Below, piece after piece: positions 1 to 9,556 of a stretch of 31,431 bases of DNA. Below the pieces are notes generated by a model, which saw only the letters and a list, made by a program, of their open reading frames with translations, ran no database searches and was not told the DNA's origin. The position numbers and the translations under genes were made by a program. Positions within the stretch are counted from its first letter, which is position 1. Every line of letters begins with the position of its first letter. The DNA comes from a virus: IMG/VR virus record IMGVR_UViG_3300010885_032349, positions 1-31,431 of that record, one strand, 5' to 3'.

Positions 1-2
1 AT

Positions 3-233
3 GTCAATGACCTTGTTTCCGACGATTTGCCACCTGGAAGCATATTTGTGGCATCTGCAAAAGGCTACAAGAATCATTTGCTCCTAGATATAAGCATTCC
101 GGGTGATGTTCAAGCGTACTTGGACAATAAAACCCGTACTGATGGATTCTTATTTATCCGCAAAATTTTATCGGTAACTCAATTGAGGCCGTTGGATACA
201 GCATTGTTGATGTGGCCACCGGTCAGGCGCTGA
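3..233 (+). CDS. N-terminal fragment of the tail hub gene, cut by the window edge and frame-shifted
   Basis: This frame is open from base 3 to a stop at 231-233. It reads as normal protein (for example LPPGSIFVASAKGYKN) up to about base 165, then turns into unlikely sequence. The neighbouring frame, which carries the 1158-residue tail hub, has a stop at 140-142 but becomes protein-like (NSIEAVGYSIVDV) from about base 176. The simplest reading is one gene interrupted by a single-base change in the A4T4 tract at 162-169: one more T would join the frames as KIFIGNSIEAVGY. No classical -1 slippery heptamer is in phase here. The gene must start left of the window. It may be a sequencing or assembly error or a real mutation. 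Confidence 0.6.
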   Translation, partial: VNDLVSDDLPPGSIFVASAKGYKNHLLLDISIPGDVQAYLDNKTRTDGFLFIRKILSVTQLRPLDTALLMWPPVRR

Positions 234-3200
234 TTCAATCTAAGCTTGCAGCCGGGACAATTAACCCCAAAGCCGTCAATATCGGCTCTTATTTGGTTTT
301 GTTCTATGTGGAGTCAAACACCCTAAAGGCTCAAGCGTTTAACTCAGCGTCACCCCTAAGCGCTCCCACTGCGTTTACCGTGGGGGCCCTAAACTCAAAC
401 GGAATTTATGACGCCGGGGAGATCATTAACGCATTGGGTGGGTCTGATGGCGTTATTATTGCCTATACCAACTCTTCAAACATCATTAATTACCGTGAAA
501 TCGATTCAAGCTTGGTGTTGGGATCGGTTCAATCTTTTTCGGATAATGCTACTCGGATTTCAGTGTTTTTGAACAATCCAAGCCCCACTTTGGTTCGAGT
601 TGCATATTACGATGGTACTGACGTTAAAGTGATTCATGACACCTATCCGCTCGGCACCCAGTCCGGGCCATATACGATTGAAACGGTATCGGGTGTGGCT
701 AACGTGACCGGTATCTTTACTGGCGCTACAACCTGCCAATATTTTTATGAAGTAAACAACTCGGTTACTCTTTTAACCGCCGATAATTTTGTGCGCACAA
801 ATATCGTTACCGGCACCTCAGTGGGTTCAGCCTCTGACTTTATGCGCTCGGTGTGCTTATGGTCTAAGCCTTGGAAATATGGGACTAGCTTTTATCTTTG
901 CTGCGTCCATGACTCCCCACTTCAGAGCACCTATTTTGTATTTGATTTTAACAAAAACACGGTCGCTAAGATTGCTCCAAACAACGGGGGCAACCAATCT
1001 TACAACGGGATTTTAAGAGAAATTAACAACGTCTCGACCAACGTGTTTGAAATGACCTATTGTTTCAAGGATCTAGTCGAGTCCGTGAATGGTGACGTTT
1101 ATACTCAGACCGGGATCAACTCGGCAAATATGACCATGAATACAACATTGGTCAGCGAATCCCTTGGAAATAATCTTAACGTATCAGGTGGGATGGTTAG
1201 CGCCTATGATGGTCAAACCGTAGCGGAGCAAAACTTCAATCTCTACCCGGAGGAAATTGAAGTTTCTCAGTCAACCACTGGCGGCTCATTGTCTCAGGGA
1301 TCTTATCAATATACGGCAATCTATGAGTGGATGGATGCTCAAGGTCAAGTTCACCAATCCAATACCTCAATCCCGGTTACCGTTGATACTAACTTTGAGA
1401 CTAGCTATTCAGTACCGGGGAACAATTCTAACCAAAGCTCTACGACTGATGGGTCTGTTTATAGAAATTACGGAACAAGCCTTTACGCAAACAATGCTTT
1501 TACATTACAGCCGCCCGATAATGTTCAAATCGGTCAAGCGGTATCCGGGCCAAATATTGTGGCCGGGTCATATTATAACAATATCGTTCCGGGGTACACC
1601 GCACCGGGCGGCCCATTGTTTCAACACTATGTCTTGTTAAACAATAACGTTACTGGCGTATCGCCATTTCAACCAACAAACTCAATGTTACCAACGTTTT
1701 ATTTCCCCGGTACGTCTACCATTGGGAATAAAACCATTTCTTTAACTCAAAACTCATCCGCAACCTATACCGGAACAATAACCGCCGGAAGTAACGTTAT
1801 TTCTGTAAACACAACAAACGGCCTTCACGTTGGTCAGACAATTATTTGGGCCGGTGCTCAATTTGGTACGGCTCCACCCCCATTCATAACAATCACAGCG
1901 GTTGGAACCAACACGATTACGATAAGCTTAACGGCCACTCAAACCGTTATAAATCAAAACATCATTGTTCAAAATTCCTATAACGTAACTTGGCAACCAT
2001 CGGCGGTAAACTATTTCGATATTACTTTGCTGAGTAACGATGTTCCTTTTTTCGTTGGGCAAAGATTGTTTTTTGCGAGGGTGCCGTCTTTGGGTAGCCT
2101 TGATCGGGTAGCGCCTACAGAATTTTGGACTTTTCCAACTCCGATAGGATCAATTCCAAATGTATTTATCACAAGTTGGACGTTGACCTCGGGTACGACC
2201 TACAGAGTATTTTTAAACGTTAATAAATTAAGTTCGGTCGGAGCTCCCTTTGTTGATAGTTTGTTTTTAGGAATGACTCAGCATCATTTATTGACGCTTG
2301 GTCAAACTGTAACCTCTACGGCCAATTTCCCCGGAACGGTTAAAATTGAGTCTATTGCTGTCGATTCAGTAACGGTAGACACAAAGGCTAATGCCTCCGG
2401 AGCTATGGCAATTGTGTCTCAAATTGGCGCTAGCTCTATTGTATCGGTTCCCACTCTTCGGGTTACCGACAAACCCACAAGCAAGCCCGTAAGCATTGTT
2501 ATTTATAGAACGCTCGTGAATGAAAACCTTTTTTATCGGTTAACCTCATTCACCACGCCAATTTTGAACGATAAGACTATTGACCGAATTAGTTTTGTAG
2601 ACAACACACTCGATAGTGTTTTGGTTGGGAATGAACAACTTTATACAACGGGAGGAGTATTATCTAACACCTCTCCACCGGCTCTAAGCCAATTTACTCA
2701 ATATAAGAATCGCTTGATTGGAATTTCATCTGAAGACTCTTATACTTGGTGGTTTAGTAAGCAAGTCACTCCAAACGTCCCGGTTCAGTTCACGCCATTC
2801 TTTTATAAAAAGATCCCGGAGCTCGGGGGTGGGTTGACCGCTCTTGGGGTCATGGATGACAAGCTAATTTTCTTCAAGCGTTCATCGATTTACATGGTGG
2901 TGGGGTTAGGGCCGAATAACCTAGGCCTCCAAGATGATTTCAATGATGCCGAGCTCATCACCACTGATACGGGTTGCACCGAAGCCAAATCTATTATTAG
3001 AACGCCGCTCGGGCTTATGTATAAGTCTGGCAAGGGCATTTACTTAATTAACCGAGGTTTGAACGTTCAATATGTGGGAGCTCCTGTAGAGGCTTATAAC
3101 TCTAATCGGGTGACAAGCGCTGAGTTGATCGAAAACGTCAATCAAGTGCGGTTCACGCTCGATACGGGTGTGGCTCTGGTATATGACTATTTCTTTGATC

Positions 3201-3688
3201 AGTGGTCAGTCTTTACCTCAGTAAACGCAGCGGATTCGTGTTTGTTTCAAACAAAATTCACCTACTTGAGACCGGATGGGCGCATTTTCAAAGAAACTCC
3301 GGGAGTGTGGACCGATGGGGGATCGCCTATCTATTTGAGACTTAAAACCGCATGGCTATCTATGAACGGCCTGCAAGGCTTTGAGCGAATCTATAACATG
3401 ATGGTTCTAGGCGATTACAAGAGCCCTCACACCCTCACAGCTAAGGTGCGACATGAGTTTGATTCAGCGGTCAATCAGACTACTGTGGTACCTATTGCAA
3501 GCGATCCCGGTGTATATCAGTATAAAGTATATATGAATCGTCAAAAGACTGATGCGATGCAATTTGAGCTTATTGAAAGCCAATCCGGCCCGACTTATGG
3601 AGAGGGATTAGATATTAGCGCCATCACCATGCAAATCGGCGTTAAGAGCGGAACGAACAAACTGCCGTCCGGGAAGCTTTATGGTTAG
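212..3688 (+). CDS. Tail hub / stabilisation protein, P22 gp10-like
   Basis: This very large beta-rich protein (1158 residues from GTG 212; the frame is open from 143) would form the head-proximal tail hub of a short-tailed phage. Around residues 344-395 it has LYPEEIEV followed by SQGSYQYTAIYEW and a Q-V-H segment, a pattern I associate with podovirus tail stabilisation proteins. The C-terminal part (about residues 990-1090) has FFDQWSVFT, then GLQGFERIYNMMVLGDY, again like gp10-type hubs. The GTG at 212 has no ribosome-binding site and is probably not the true start; see the fragment at 3-233. The stop overlaps the next gene by 8 bases, so the two are likely coupled. Family assignment is from memory of sequence patterns, not from a search. 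Confidence 0.75.
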   Translation: MATGQALIQSKLAAGTINPKAVNIGSYLVLFYVESNTLKAQAFNSASPLSAPTAFTVGALNSNGIYDAGEIINALGGSDGVIIAYTNSSNIINYREIDSSLVLGSVQSFSDNATRISVFLNNPSPTLVRVAYYDGTDVKVIHDTYPLGTQSGPYTIETVSGVANVTGIFTGATTCQYFYEVNNSVTLLTADNFVRTNIVTGTSVGSASDFMRSVCLWSKPWKYGTSFYLCCVHDSPLQSTYFVFDFNKNTVAKIAPNNGGNQSYNGILREINNVSTNVFEMTYCFKDLVESVNGDVYTQTGINSANMTMNTTLVSESLGNNLNVSGGMVSAYDGQTVAEQNFNLYPEEIEVSQSTTGGSLSQGSYQYTAIYEWMDAQGQVHQSNTSIPVTVDTNFETSYSVPGNNSNQSSTTDGSVYRNYGTSLYANNAFTLQPPDNVQIGQAVSGPNIVAGSYYNNIVPGYTAPGGPLFQHYVLLNNNVTGVSPFQPTNSMLPTFYFPGTSTIGNKTISLTQNSSATYTGTITAGSNVISVNTTNGLHVGQTIIWAGAQFGTAPPPFITITAVGTNTITISLTATQTVINQNIIVQNSYNVTWQPSAVNYFDITLLSNDVPFFVGQRLFFARVPSLGSLDRVAPTEFWTFPTPIGSIPNVFITSWTLTSGTTYRVFLNVNKLSSVGAPFVDSLFLGMTQHHLLTLGQTVTSTANFPGTVKIESIAVDSVTVDTKANASGAMAIVSQIGASSIVSVPTLRVTDKPTSKPVSIVIYRTLVNENLFYRLTSFTTPILNDKTIDRISFVDNTLDSVLVGNEQLYTTGGVLSNTSPPALSQFTQYKNRLIGISSEDSYTWWFSKQVTPNVPVQFTPFFYKKIPELGGGLTALGVMDDKLIFFKRSSIYMVVGLGPNNLGLQDDFNDAELITTDTGCTEAKSIIRTPLGLMYKSGKGIYLINRGLNVQYVGAPVEAYNSNRVTSAELIENVNQVRFTLDTGVALVYDYFFDQWSVFTSVNAADSCLFQTKFTYLRPDGRIFKETPGVWTDGGSPIYLRLKTAWLSMNGLQGFERIYNMMVLGDYKSPHTLTAKVRHEFDSAVNQTTVVPIASDPGVYQYKVYMNRQKTDAMQFELIESQSGPTYGEGLDISAITMQIGVKSGTNKLPSGKLYG

Positions 3689-4052
3689 GCTATATGTACC
3701 GGCTGATTATAAGCGCCTTCAAGCCTTCTACGCCTCATGGGACTTGAAGGCCCCTGACCCGATGTTTCTCCCTCACATTGGTTACATGGTGGATGACATA
3801 GCGGCCGGGTTCATTTATTTCACTGATTCTAAAATTGCTATAATTGACAATTTCATTACTAATAAGCAATCTAATAAGGAAGAGCGTGATAGTGCATTAG
3901 ATGGGATTGTGAAGGCTCTCTTGGGGTCGGCTAAAACCGGCGGTGCTAAGATGATTAAATGCGATTCAGATATTGATGCGATTAAAAAACGGGCGGTTAA
4001 AATGGGATTCACTCCCGTGGGGATTTTTTCCGCTTTTGCGAGGATTCTATAA
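3681..4052 (+). CDS. GNAT-like acetyltransferase-fold protein
   Basis: This 123-residue protein resembles phage-borne GNAT-fold proteins. It opens with an N-terminal strand/helix (VRLYVPADYKRLQAFYASW), has a central GFIYF strand, then the pattern NFITNKQSNKEERDSALDGI followed by a helix and the KMGF turn near the C-terminus. The canonical acetyl-CoA loop (R/Q-x-x-G-x-G/A) is not evident, so catalytic activity is doubtful. ATG 3681 overlaps the tail hub stop by 8 bases, and the stop directly abuts the next ATG at 4053, so it sits inside a tail and ejection operon. Small GNAT proteins at this place are common in podovirus-like phages; their role is unknown to me. Confidence 0.55.
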   Translation: MVRLYVPADYKRLQAFYASWDLKAPDPMFLPHIGYMVDDIAAGFIYFTDSKIAIIDNFITNKQSNKEERDSALDGIVKALLGSAKTGGAKMIKCDSDIDAIKKRAVKMGFTPVGIFSAFARIL

Positions 4053-4874
4053 ATGGGAAGCTTGTTCACTTCGTCTTACAGATATGACACCGAGGGCCCT
4101 TATGGAGCGTCCGCAGGTAAATACGGTCGGCAAGCCGAAGAGGTTTTTGCAGGTCAGCAAGGCCTTGCTCAAGCTCTTCAAGCGGCAATGTCTGGCGCAG
4201 GTCCAAGTATTGCTGAGCAATCTTTAAAGCAGGGCACCAATCGGGCCATCAAACAAACCGCCGCAAGCATCGCATCACAAAAAGGAATTAACCCGGCTCT
4301 GGCTCAAAGGCTAGCGGCTGAGAGCGCTGCTAACATGACTCAAGAGGCTGCCGGTCAAGGCGCTCTGATGAGAGCTCAAGAGCAACTGGCGGCCCGTGGT
4401 CAGCTTGGTGGAGTATATGGGCAAATGGGGTCTCAAGCCCTTACCGGTCAGGGACAATCTTTAAGCGCTCTACAAGCACAAAACCAAATCAATGCCGGTA
4501 TTGAGGCACAAAATGCCGCTAACGTTGCTAACCTTGTAAGTGGCGCTCTTCAAGCCGGTGGAACGGCCTTGGGCATGGGAATGGGCAAGGCACCCAAAAA
4601 GAAGGCCAAGGGCGGTATGATCGAGGGTCACGCTAAGGTGGAGGGTGACTCAGAGAAAAATGATACCGTTCCGGCAATGTTATCTCCCGGCGAGATTGTA
4701 ATTCCTCGCACTAAGGCTAAAGATCCAAAGAAGGCTAAAGAATTTGTCGATCAGGTTCTAAAGGGGCACACTGATGATGAAGATGAGATCGGTTACGCCC
4801 ATGTTCTTAAGGCTCACAATGATCTAAAAGAAAAAGTGGCCAAGTTAGAAGCAAAGCTTAAAGGTAAGAAATAA
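4053..4874 (+). CDS. Small DNA-ejection (internal virion) protein
   Basis: This 273-residue protein is rich in Ala, Gln and Gly and largely helical in its first 170 residues, as in ejection proteins that line the head interior. At about residues 188-222 lies a widespread phage virion motif: KGGMIEGHAKVEGDS, then NDTVPAMLSPGEIVIPR. A Lys-rich coiled coil (LKEKVAKLEAKLKGKK) ends the protein. The start codon abuts the stop of the GNAT gene. The next two genes are larger helical proteins, so the three together look like the ejection set (compare T7 gp14/15/16 or P22 gp7/20/16). Which member it corresponds to cannot be told from the sequence. Confidence 0.65.
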   Translation: MGSLFTSSYRYDTEGPYGASAGKYGRQAEEVFAGQQGLAQALQAAMSGAGPSIAEQSLKQGTNRAIKQTAASIASQKGINPALAQRLAAESAANMTQEAAGQGALMRAQEQLAARGQLGGVYGQMGSQALTGQGQSLSALQAQNQINAGIEAQNAANVANLVSGALQAGGTALGMGMGKAPKKKAKGGMIEGHAKVEGDSEKNDTVPAMLSPGEIVIPRTKAKDPKKAKEFVDQVLKGHTDDEDEIGYAHVLKAHNDLKEKVAKLEAKLKGKK

Positions 4875-4889
4875 CAATTAGGAGACGCC

Positions 4890-6578
4890 ATGTTCACAAA
4901 AGAGCAAGCCGAAATGATGCTAAAAAAGGGCCTCATTAAGCCCGAAACTTATCAAAAAATCACTGGCGCTAAGGCTTATTTTGAAGGGACTCCAAAGGGT
5001 GGCGTTCCTGATCCTATATCGGGTGTCGATAATTCTCAAGTTGAGTCAGTGATGCCGGTTAAACCTACTGCGGCTCAAGAGATTGAAAAGCTTTCATCTC
5101 CAATGCCAATTGATACTAGCAATCAAGACCGCATTGATTTTGAGAAAAGAATGCTCGTGAGTAGCTTGCCGGGCGTATATGCAAACGATCCCGAGGCTCT
5201 TGAGAGAAAAGCTCAAGAGAATGTGTTGCAAGAAAAAGAATTGATGCTGAAAAATGCAACGGCTAAAGAAGAGCGTCAAAAGCAAGTTTCTGAACAAAAG
5301 TTAGCTCAAGACATTGAGTATAACAAAAAGGCTCAGGCGCTTGGATTGCCTCTTCGTGATGTTTCACAGCAAGCAAAACCCGATGTTACCGGTGGAGCTC
5401 CCGAGGGTGATAAGGGCTCGATGGTTCCGGGTGACATTCAAATGCAAATGGCTCCGGGCATGGGGCAATATAAGATGCCGGGTGAAGACCTCTATAATCA
5501 GGCGCTTAAAATGCAATATGGCGCTATGGCCGGCAAGGCAGCCGGTGAAATGAGGGCGCTTGATACTGCGGCTAAGGAGATTGAGGCGAAGCGCATTCAG
5601 TCTGAGCAGGTTCAAAGCAATATTCAAAAACGAGCCGATGAGCTTCGTGGTCAATTAGAGCGTGGAGAGATCAATCCCAATCGAGTCTGGGAGGAAAGCT
5701 CTACCGGGTCCAAGATTGGTGCCGTTCTGGGGATGTTAGTGGCAGGTGTTGGGGCAGGCTATCAAGGTCGTGAAAATATGGCCGTGGCTCAAATCAATAA
5801 AGCAATTGATAGAGATATTGACGCTCAAAAAGCTAACCTTAATAAGAAGTCAAACCTTCTCACTAGCTATATGGCTCAGCTTGGAGATGAAAGAGCGGCT
5901 GAGGCTGCGGCTCGTGCCCATGCTTTGACCGTGGCTGAGGTAAAGGTAAAACAAGCGGCGGCCTCTGCTCAGACTCCTGAAGCTAAAGCGGCTCTTTTAA
6001 TGGCTCAGGGGCAACTTGAGCAAAAGAGAGGCGAATACCAATTGATGCTCTCTGAGCGCATCCAAGACGCTCAACTGATGGGCATGGGTGGTGGTGGTCA
6101 AGGTGGCGTTCCAATGGGTGCCATGAGTTACGCCATGAAGAGCGGTAAAGACGCTCCGTTATTTGTTGATTCTCCAGAGAGAGGCCGCACTTATAAGGCT
6201 CGCACCCCTAAAGAGGCTGAGGAGATGCGAAAGGTTGAGGCCGAATACGGCCACGCTAAAGGGCTGCTCAATGAATTGAAGCAATATGCAACAATCGGGG
6301 CATCATTGAGCCCAACTCAGAGAGAACGGGCTAAAACCATTCAAGAGCAATTACCGGCGGTGTTGAATACCATTAACGGATACACTCAGTTTACAACGGC
6401 CCACGAGGATTACTTAAAAGAGCTTTTCAGTAAGCCGGGGATCATCACTAACCTTTTTGCTCCTAACGCTAAAACGAATCAACTCTTGCAGGATCTTGAT
6501 AGAGAGATGGAGCTAAAGAGGTCTCAGCTTTATTGGGGATATAAGCCGATTACTAGCTTTAAGCCGGGAGTAAAATAA
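4890..6578 (+). CDS. DNA-ejection (internal virion) protein, 562 residues
   Basis: This long helical virion protein is preceded by a good ribosome-binding site (TTAGGAGACGCC before ATG). It begins with a short helical segment (MFTKEQAEMMLKKGLIKPET). A hydrophobic, glycine-rich stretch lies at about residues 276-292 (IGAVLGMLVAGVGAGYQ), and long Ala/Gln/Glu helices follow (residues 300-400). The C-terminal part contains TNLFAPNAKTNQLLQDLDRE, a helical ending. The hydrophobic stretch could cross or bind a membrane during DNA delivery; that is inference. It overlaps the next gene by one base (TAATG). A peptidoglycan-cleaving domain is not evident. Confidence 0.65.
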   Translation: MFTKEQAEMMLKKGLIKPETYQKITGAKAYFEGTPKGGVPDPISGVDNSQVESVMPVKPTAAQEIEKLSSPMPIDTSNQDRIDFEKRMLVSSLPGVYANDPEALERKAQENVLQEKELMLKNATAKEERQKQVSEQKLAQDIEYNKKAQALGLPLRDVSQQAKPDVTGGAPEGDKGSMVPGDIQMQMAPGMGQYKMPGEDLYNQALKMQYGAMAGKAAGEMRALDTAAKEIEAKRIQSEQVQSNIQKRADELRGQLERGEINPNRVWEESSTGSKIGAVLGMLVAGVGAGYQGRENMAVAQINKAIDRDIDAQKANLNKKSNLLTSYMAQLGDERAAEAAARAHALTVAEVKVKQAAASAQTPEAKAALLMAQGQLEQKRGEYQLMLSERIQDAQLMGMGGGGQGGVPMGAMSYAMKSGKDAPLFVDSPERGRTYKARTPKEAEEMRKVEAEYGHAKGLLNELKQYATIGASLSPTQRERAKTIQEQLPAVLNTINGYTQFTTAHEDYLKELFSKPGIITNLFAPNAKTNQLLQDLDREMELKRSQLYWGYKPITSFKPGVK

Positions 6579-9481
6579 TGGAACCGGTTCACGTCATTAA
6601 TCCGGATGGACAACTTGGGACAATTGACCCAAATGAGCTTCAAACGGCGCTAGGCGCAGGCTACAAAATGGCCACTCCGGGCGAGGTTCAAGCCGCTCAA
6701 AAGCTTGAGGAAGCCGGTTCAGGATTTGGGCCTTTGATTGCCGGTACTGAGGCCGCCGCTAGTGCTGCTACATTGGGCTTATCAAGGGAAGTAGAAAGGG
6801 CCTTTGGGCGAACGTCTGAGGCTCAAGCTTTGACCGCTGAAGCAAACCCCGTTGCCACTCAAGTTGGTACGGGATTGGGAGTTGTGGGGAGTTTGTTGGT
6901 CGCACCCGAAGCAGGAGCCGCTAAAGGCCTTTTGGGGGCCACAGAGGGGGCCGCTGGGGGGATAAAAGCCCTTGGCGAAGCTCTTCCAATTAATCTTGCT
7001 TCTAAGGCCGGTAGGGCCGTTTCTGAGGCCGTTTCTCCTGCGGTTGCTAAGGGAGTATCAATTGTCGCTAACCCTGAAACTAGGCCTATTGCTAACGCAA
7101 TTCTAAGGAATGCCGGGTCTATGGCATCCGGGTCAGCCGTTGAGGGGATGATCTTTGGGCTTGGTCAATCCGTTGACGAGAATGCCTTGGGCGATCCTGA
7201 TGCTTTGGGTGAGAAACTTTTTGCGAATATCGGTTTTGGTGCGGCCTTGGGTGGTGGTCTCGGCGGTTTAGTAGGTGCCGGGGTTGGTACAGCGGAGGGA
7301 CTCAAGGCAACCAAATTCAAGGATATGTTCGGGCGCTTTAGTGAAGAAGCACCAATGACCATGAATCCAAGCGATCAAAAGGCCGTTCAAGCAGGTGACT
7401 TAGAGGCCGCCGCTCGGAATAGCAAGATGCCCGATAAGGGCGGTTTTATTGAAGAGCTTAAGAATGCGATTGATCTCAAGAGAGAATCGGCTGATGCGTC
7501 TAAGATTAGATCGGTAGCGGCTGAGAATGGGTTAGAGGTCATGCCTTATCAAACGACCGATAGCCAAATCATTAAACGTGGTGGGGATTGGCTTTTATCT
7601 GGTCAGCCCACGATTTCAAGCATTGAAGTGGTAAGGCAAGCGGAGAGAAACTTTCAAAAGGCTGCGGATATTGTATCTGATCAGGTAGTCGCAAATGGTG
7701 AGCGCATGAGCGAGCTCCAATTTGGTAACTACGCTAAAGATTATCTTACCAAAAAGCTTGATGAGAAAATTTCTCCCCTTGAGGAGCTTTATGACTCGGT
7801 AAAGGAGTATCATCAGGCCATTCCGATCAATGAAAAAGGCATCAAGCAAATATCAAATAACATTGAGAAGCTTTTCGAAAAATCTCCTAACTCTCCTGCC
7901 GCTAAAATGGCTAGGGATCTAGTTAGTGATTTACCGTTGCAACAAACCATTGAGGATTTGAGACAACGAAGAATCCAATTTACAAAAAGCATAAGCCCAA
8001 CTGCTAGCGCCGAAGAGAAGTATTACGCCGGTATTATTGCTGATAAGCTTAAAGACGCTGAAGAGCGATATATTACCAACTTCGCTGAAGAAAAAATGAT
8101 GACAACCGCCGCTCGGGATAAGGTGTTGTCACAGATCGAGAAGGTCAAAGAAGCTAACAAGGGTTATCGGGCCATGATGGAAGAAATGAGCGAAATTTCC
8201 GAGGGTCTCGGGAAGAAGCGCCTTTCATCCGGTAGGGATCTTGAAAACTTTATCGAGGAGATGAACCCTCAATCTCTTGCAAAGAAAATGCTTCAAAAGG
8301 GGAATCTTGAATACACTCAGATGCTTGAAAAGAAATTTCCCGATCTTTATGAGGCGGTTAGGAAATACGAAAAGGATAAGATTTTTGACGCTTCTTTGAC
8401 TCCTGATGGAGCGTTTAACCCTAAAACATTCTTTAATAAGTATCACAAAATGGAGCCTGAGCACCGTGAGCTCCTTTTCACCAAAGATCAGCAAAAACGG
8501 ATTGAAGGGCTTGAGACGTATATCCGATCCTTTCCCAAGAAGTTTAACCCCTCAGAGACGGGATATACCGAGGCATTCCAAAAGGCATTTGAGGGCCCGG
8601 TAGAATACGGTAAAGCCACCGTCCGGGATAAATTCATGAAAATGCTCATGGATTATTCTACCAAGGTGGGCGATGCCGAAACCGCTCAGAATATCTACAC
8701 CCTCCACAAGATCGAAAAGAAGGCTCGGGTTACTAGCGATAGAATCGGGCGAGGAGTTAAGGGGATTGTAAGCGGAACTCGTGATTTCGTTCACATTGAA
8801 GGCATCAAGGAGCATGAGTACACCCCTGAGCAACACAAGAAGGTCGTCGAGATGGTTGCTAAGTACAATGCCGACCCTGAGCATTTTATGAACACCCTGA
8901 GCGATCAAACCGAGGCTCTTTATGGGGCTGCTCCTAAAACCGCTCAATCAATCCAAGGGGCCATGGCTCGGGCCAATACCTATTTGGCGAGCAAGATCCC
9001 GAGCGGCGGTCAACAATCTTATTTGTCGGGTCAATATGAGCCCTCAAAAGCCGAGATGGCAAAATTCGAGCGGTATCATGCGGCCATTACCAATCCACTT
9101 GGCATTTTAATTCAAGCTCAAAAAGGCACCCTAACTCCTGAGAGTGTTGAGGCGGTACAAACGGTCATGCCTAGGCTTATGGAAGAGATCCGGGGCAAGG
9201 TCATGGAAGAGATGAGCAAGAAGGGCAATAACCTATTTACCTTACCCCTTAATAAGAAACTTGGGCTTTCGCTTCTTATGGGCACTGACCTATTCAATGG
9301 GCTTCACCAAGATAGGCTAGCGGCTAACCAAGCGTCTTTGGCCAATCCCGGAGCTCAGCAAGCCGCAATGTCTGTTAATAATGCGGTGCAAGTAAGTCAG
9401 GCCGGTCTCTCCAAGCTCACTGTAGCTCACCGAGAGATGACAGACGTTGATCGGGCTGCGAATCGTAAAATGTTGTCTTAA
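6578..9481 (+). CDS. Large DNA-ejection (internal virion) protein, 967 residues
   Basis: The N-terminus (VINPDGQLGTIDPNELQTAL) is the short beta motif typical of phage internal virion proteins. Several Ala/Gly-rich hydrophobic segments follow (about residues 46-65, 85-125 and 185-245, including FGAALGGGLGGLVGAGVG). The rest is a long charged helical region rich in Lys and Glu (residues 280-700) and a Gln/Ala-rich C-terminus. I see no lytic transglycosylase or other enzymatic motif. This would be the largest of the three ejection proteins. The start overlaps the previous stop by one base. A 75-base gap with a possible promoter separates it from the appendage genes downstream. Confidence 0.65.
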   Translation: MEPVHVINPDGQLGTIDPNELQTALGAGYKMATPGEVQAAQKLEEAGSGFGPLIAGTEAAASAATLGLSREVERAFGRTSEAQALTAEANPVATQVGTGLGVVGSLLVAPEAGAAKGLLGATEGAAGGIKALGEALPINLASKAGRAVSEAVSPAVAKGVSIVANPETRPIANAILRNAGSMASGSAVEGMIFGLGQSVDENALGDPDALGEKLFANIGFGAALGGGLGGLVGAGVGTAEGLKATKFKDMFGRFSEEAPMTMNPSDQKAVQAGDLEAAARNSKMPDKGGFIEELKNAIDLKRESADASKIRSVAAENGLEVMPYQTTDSQIIKRGGDWLLSGQPTISSIEVVRQAERNFQKAADIVSDQVVANGERMSELQFGNYAKDYLTKKLDEKISPLEELYDSVKEYHQAIPINEKGIKQISNNIEKLFEKSPNSPAAKMARDLVSDLPLQQTIEDLRQRRIQFTKSISPTASAEEKYYAGIIADKLKDAEERYITNFAEEKMMTTAARDKVLSQIEKVKEANKGYRAMMEEMSEISEGLGKKRLSSGRDLENFIEEMNPQSLAKKMLQKGNLEYTQMLEKKFPDLYEAVRKYEKDKIFDASLTPDGAFNPKTFFNKYHKMEPEHRELLFTKDQQKRIEGLETYIRSFPKKFNPSETGYTEAFQKAFEGPVEYGKATVRDKFMKMLMDYSTKVGDAETAQNIYTLHKIEKKARVTSDRIGRGVKGIVSGTRDFVHIEGIKEHEYTPEQHKKVVEMVAKYNADPEHFMNTLSDQTEALYGAAPKTAQSIQGAMARANTYLASKIPSGGQQSYLSGQYEPSKAEMAKFERYHAAITNPLGILIQAQKGTLTPESVEAVQTVMPRLMEEIRGKVMEEMSKKGNNLFTLPLNKKLGLSLLMGTDLFNGLHQDRLAANQASLANPGAQQAAMSVNNAVQVSQAGLSKLTVAHREMTDVDRAANRKMLS

Positions 9482-9487
9482 CTTTAT

Positions 9488-9514
9488 TTGAAAATCAGTT
9501 AGACTGATTATAAA
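9488..9514 (+). promoter_or_regulatory. Possible promoter overlapping a 7-bp hairpin
   Basis: A TTGAAA box (9488-9493) lies 15 bases upstream of TATAAA (9509-9514), in the only gap in this part of the tail operon. The spacer is itself a perfect hairpin: AATCAGT, loop TAG, ACTGATT (9493-9509). Spacing is short for a sigma-70 promoter, and the hairpin has no T-tract, so this is weak as either promoter or terminator. Confidence 0.3.
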
Positions 9515-9556
9515 CCTTGGGCCATCAGCCTTTAGCCTCATAAGGGGGAGCACAAA

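Noticed and set aside
160-178. Programmed -1 frameshift site in the tail hub gene
   Set aside because: The in-phase codons are AAA ATT TTA; no X-XXY-YYZ heptamer fits, and no obvious downstream stimulatory structure was seen. A single-base indel explains it better.
8552-8947. 131-codon leftward frame opposite the large ejection protein
   Set aside because: It lies wholly antisense to a well-supported gene, lacks a ribosome-binding site, and its composition mirrors the sense codons.
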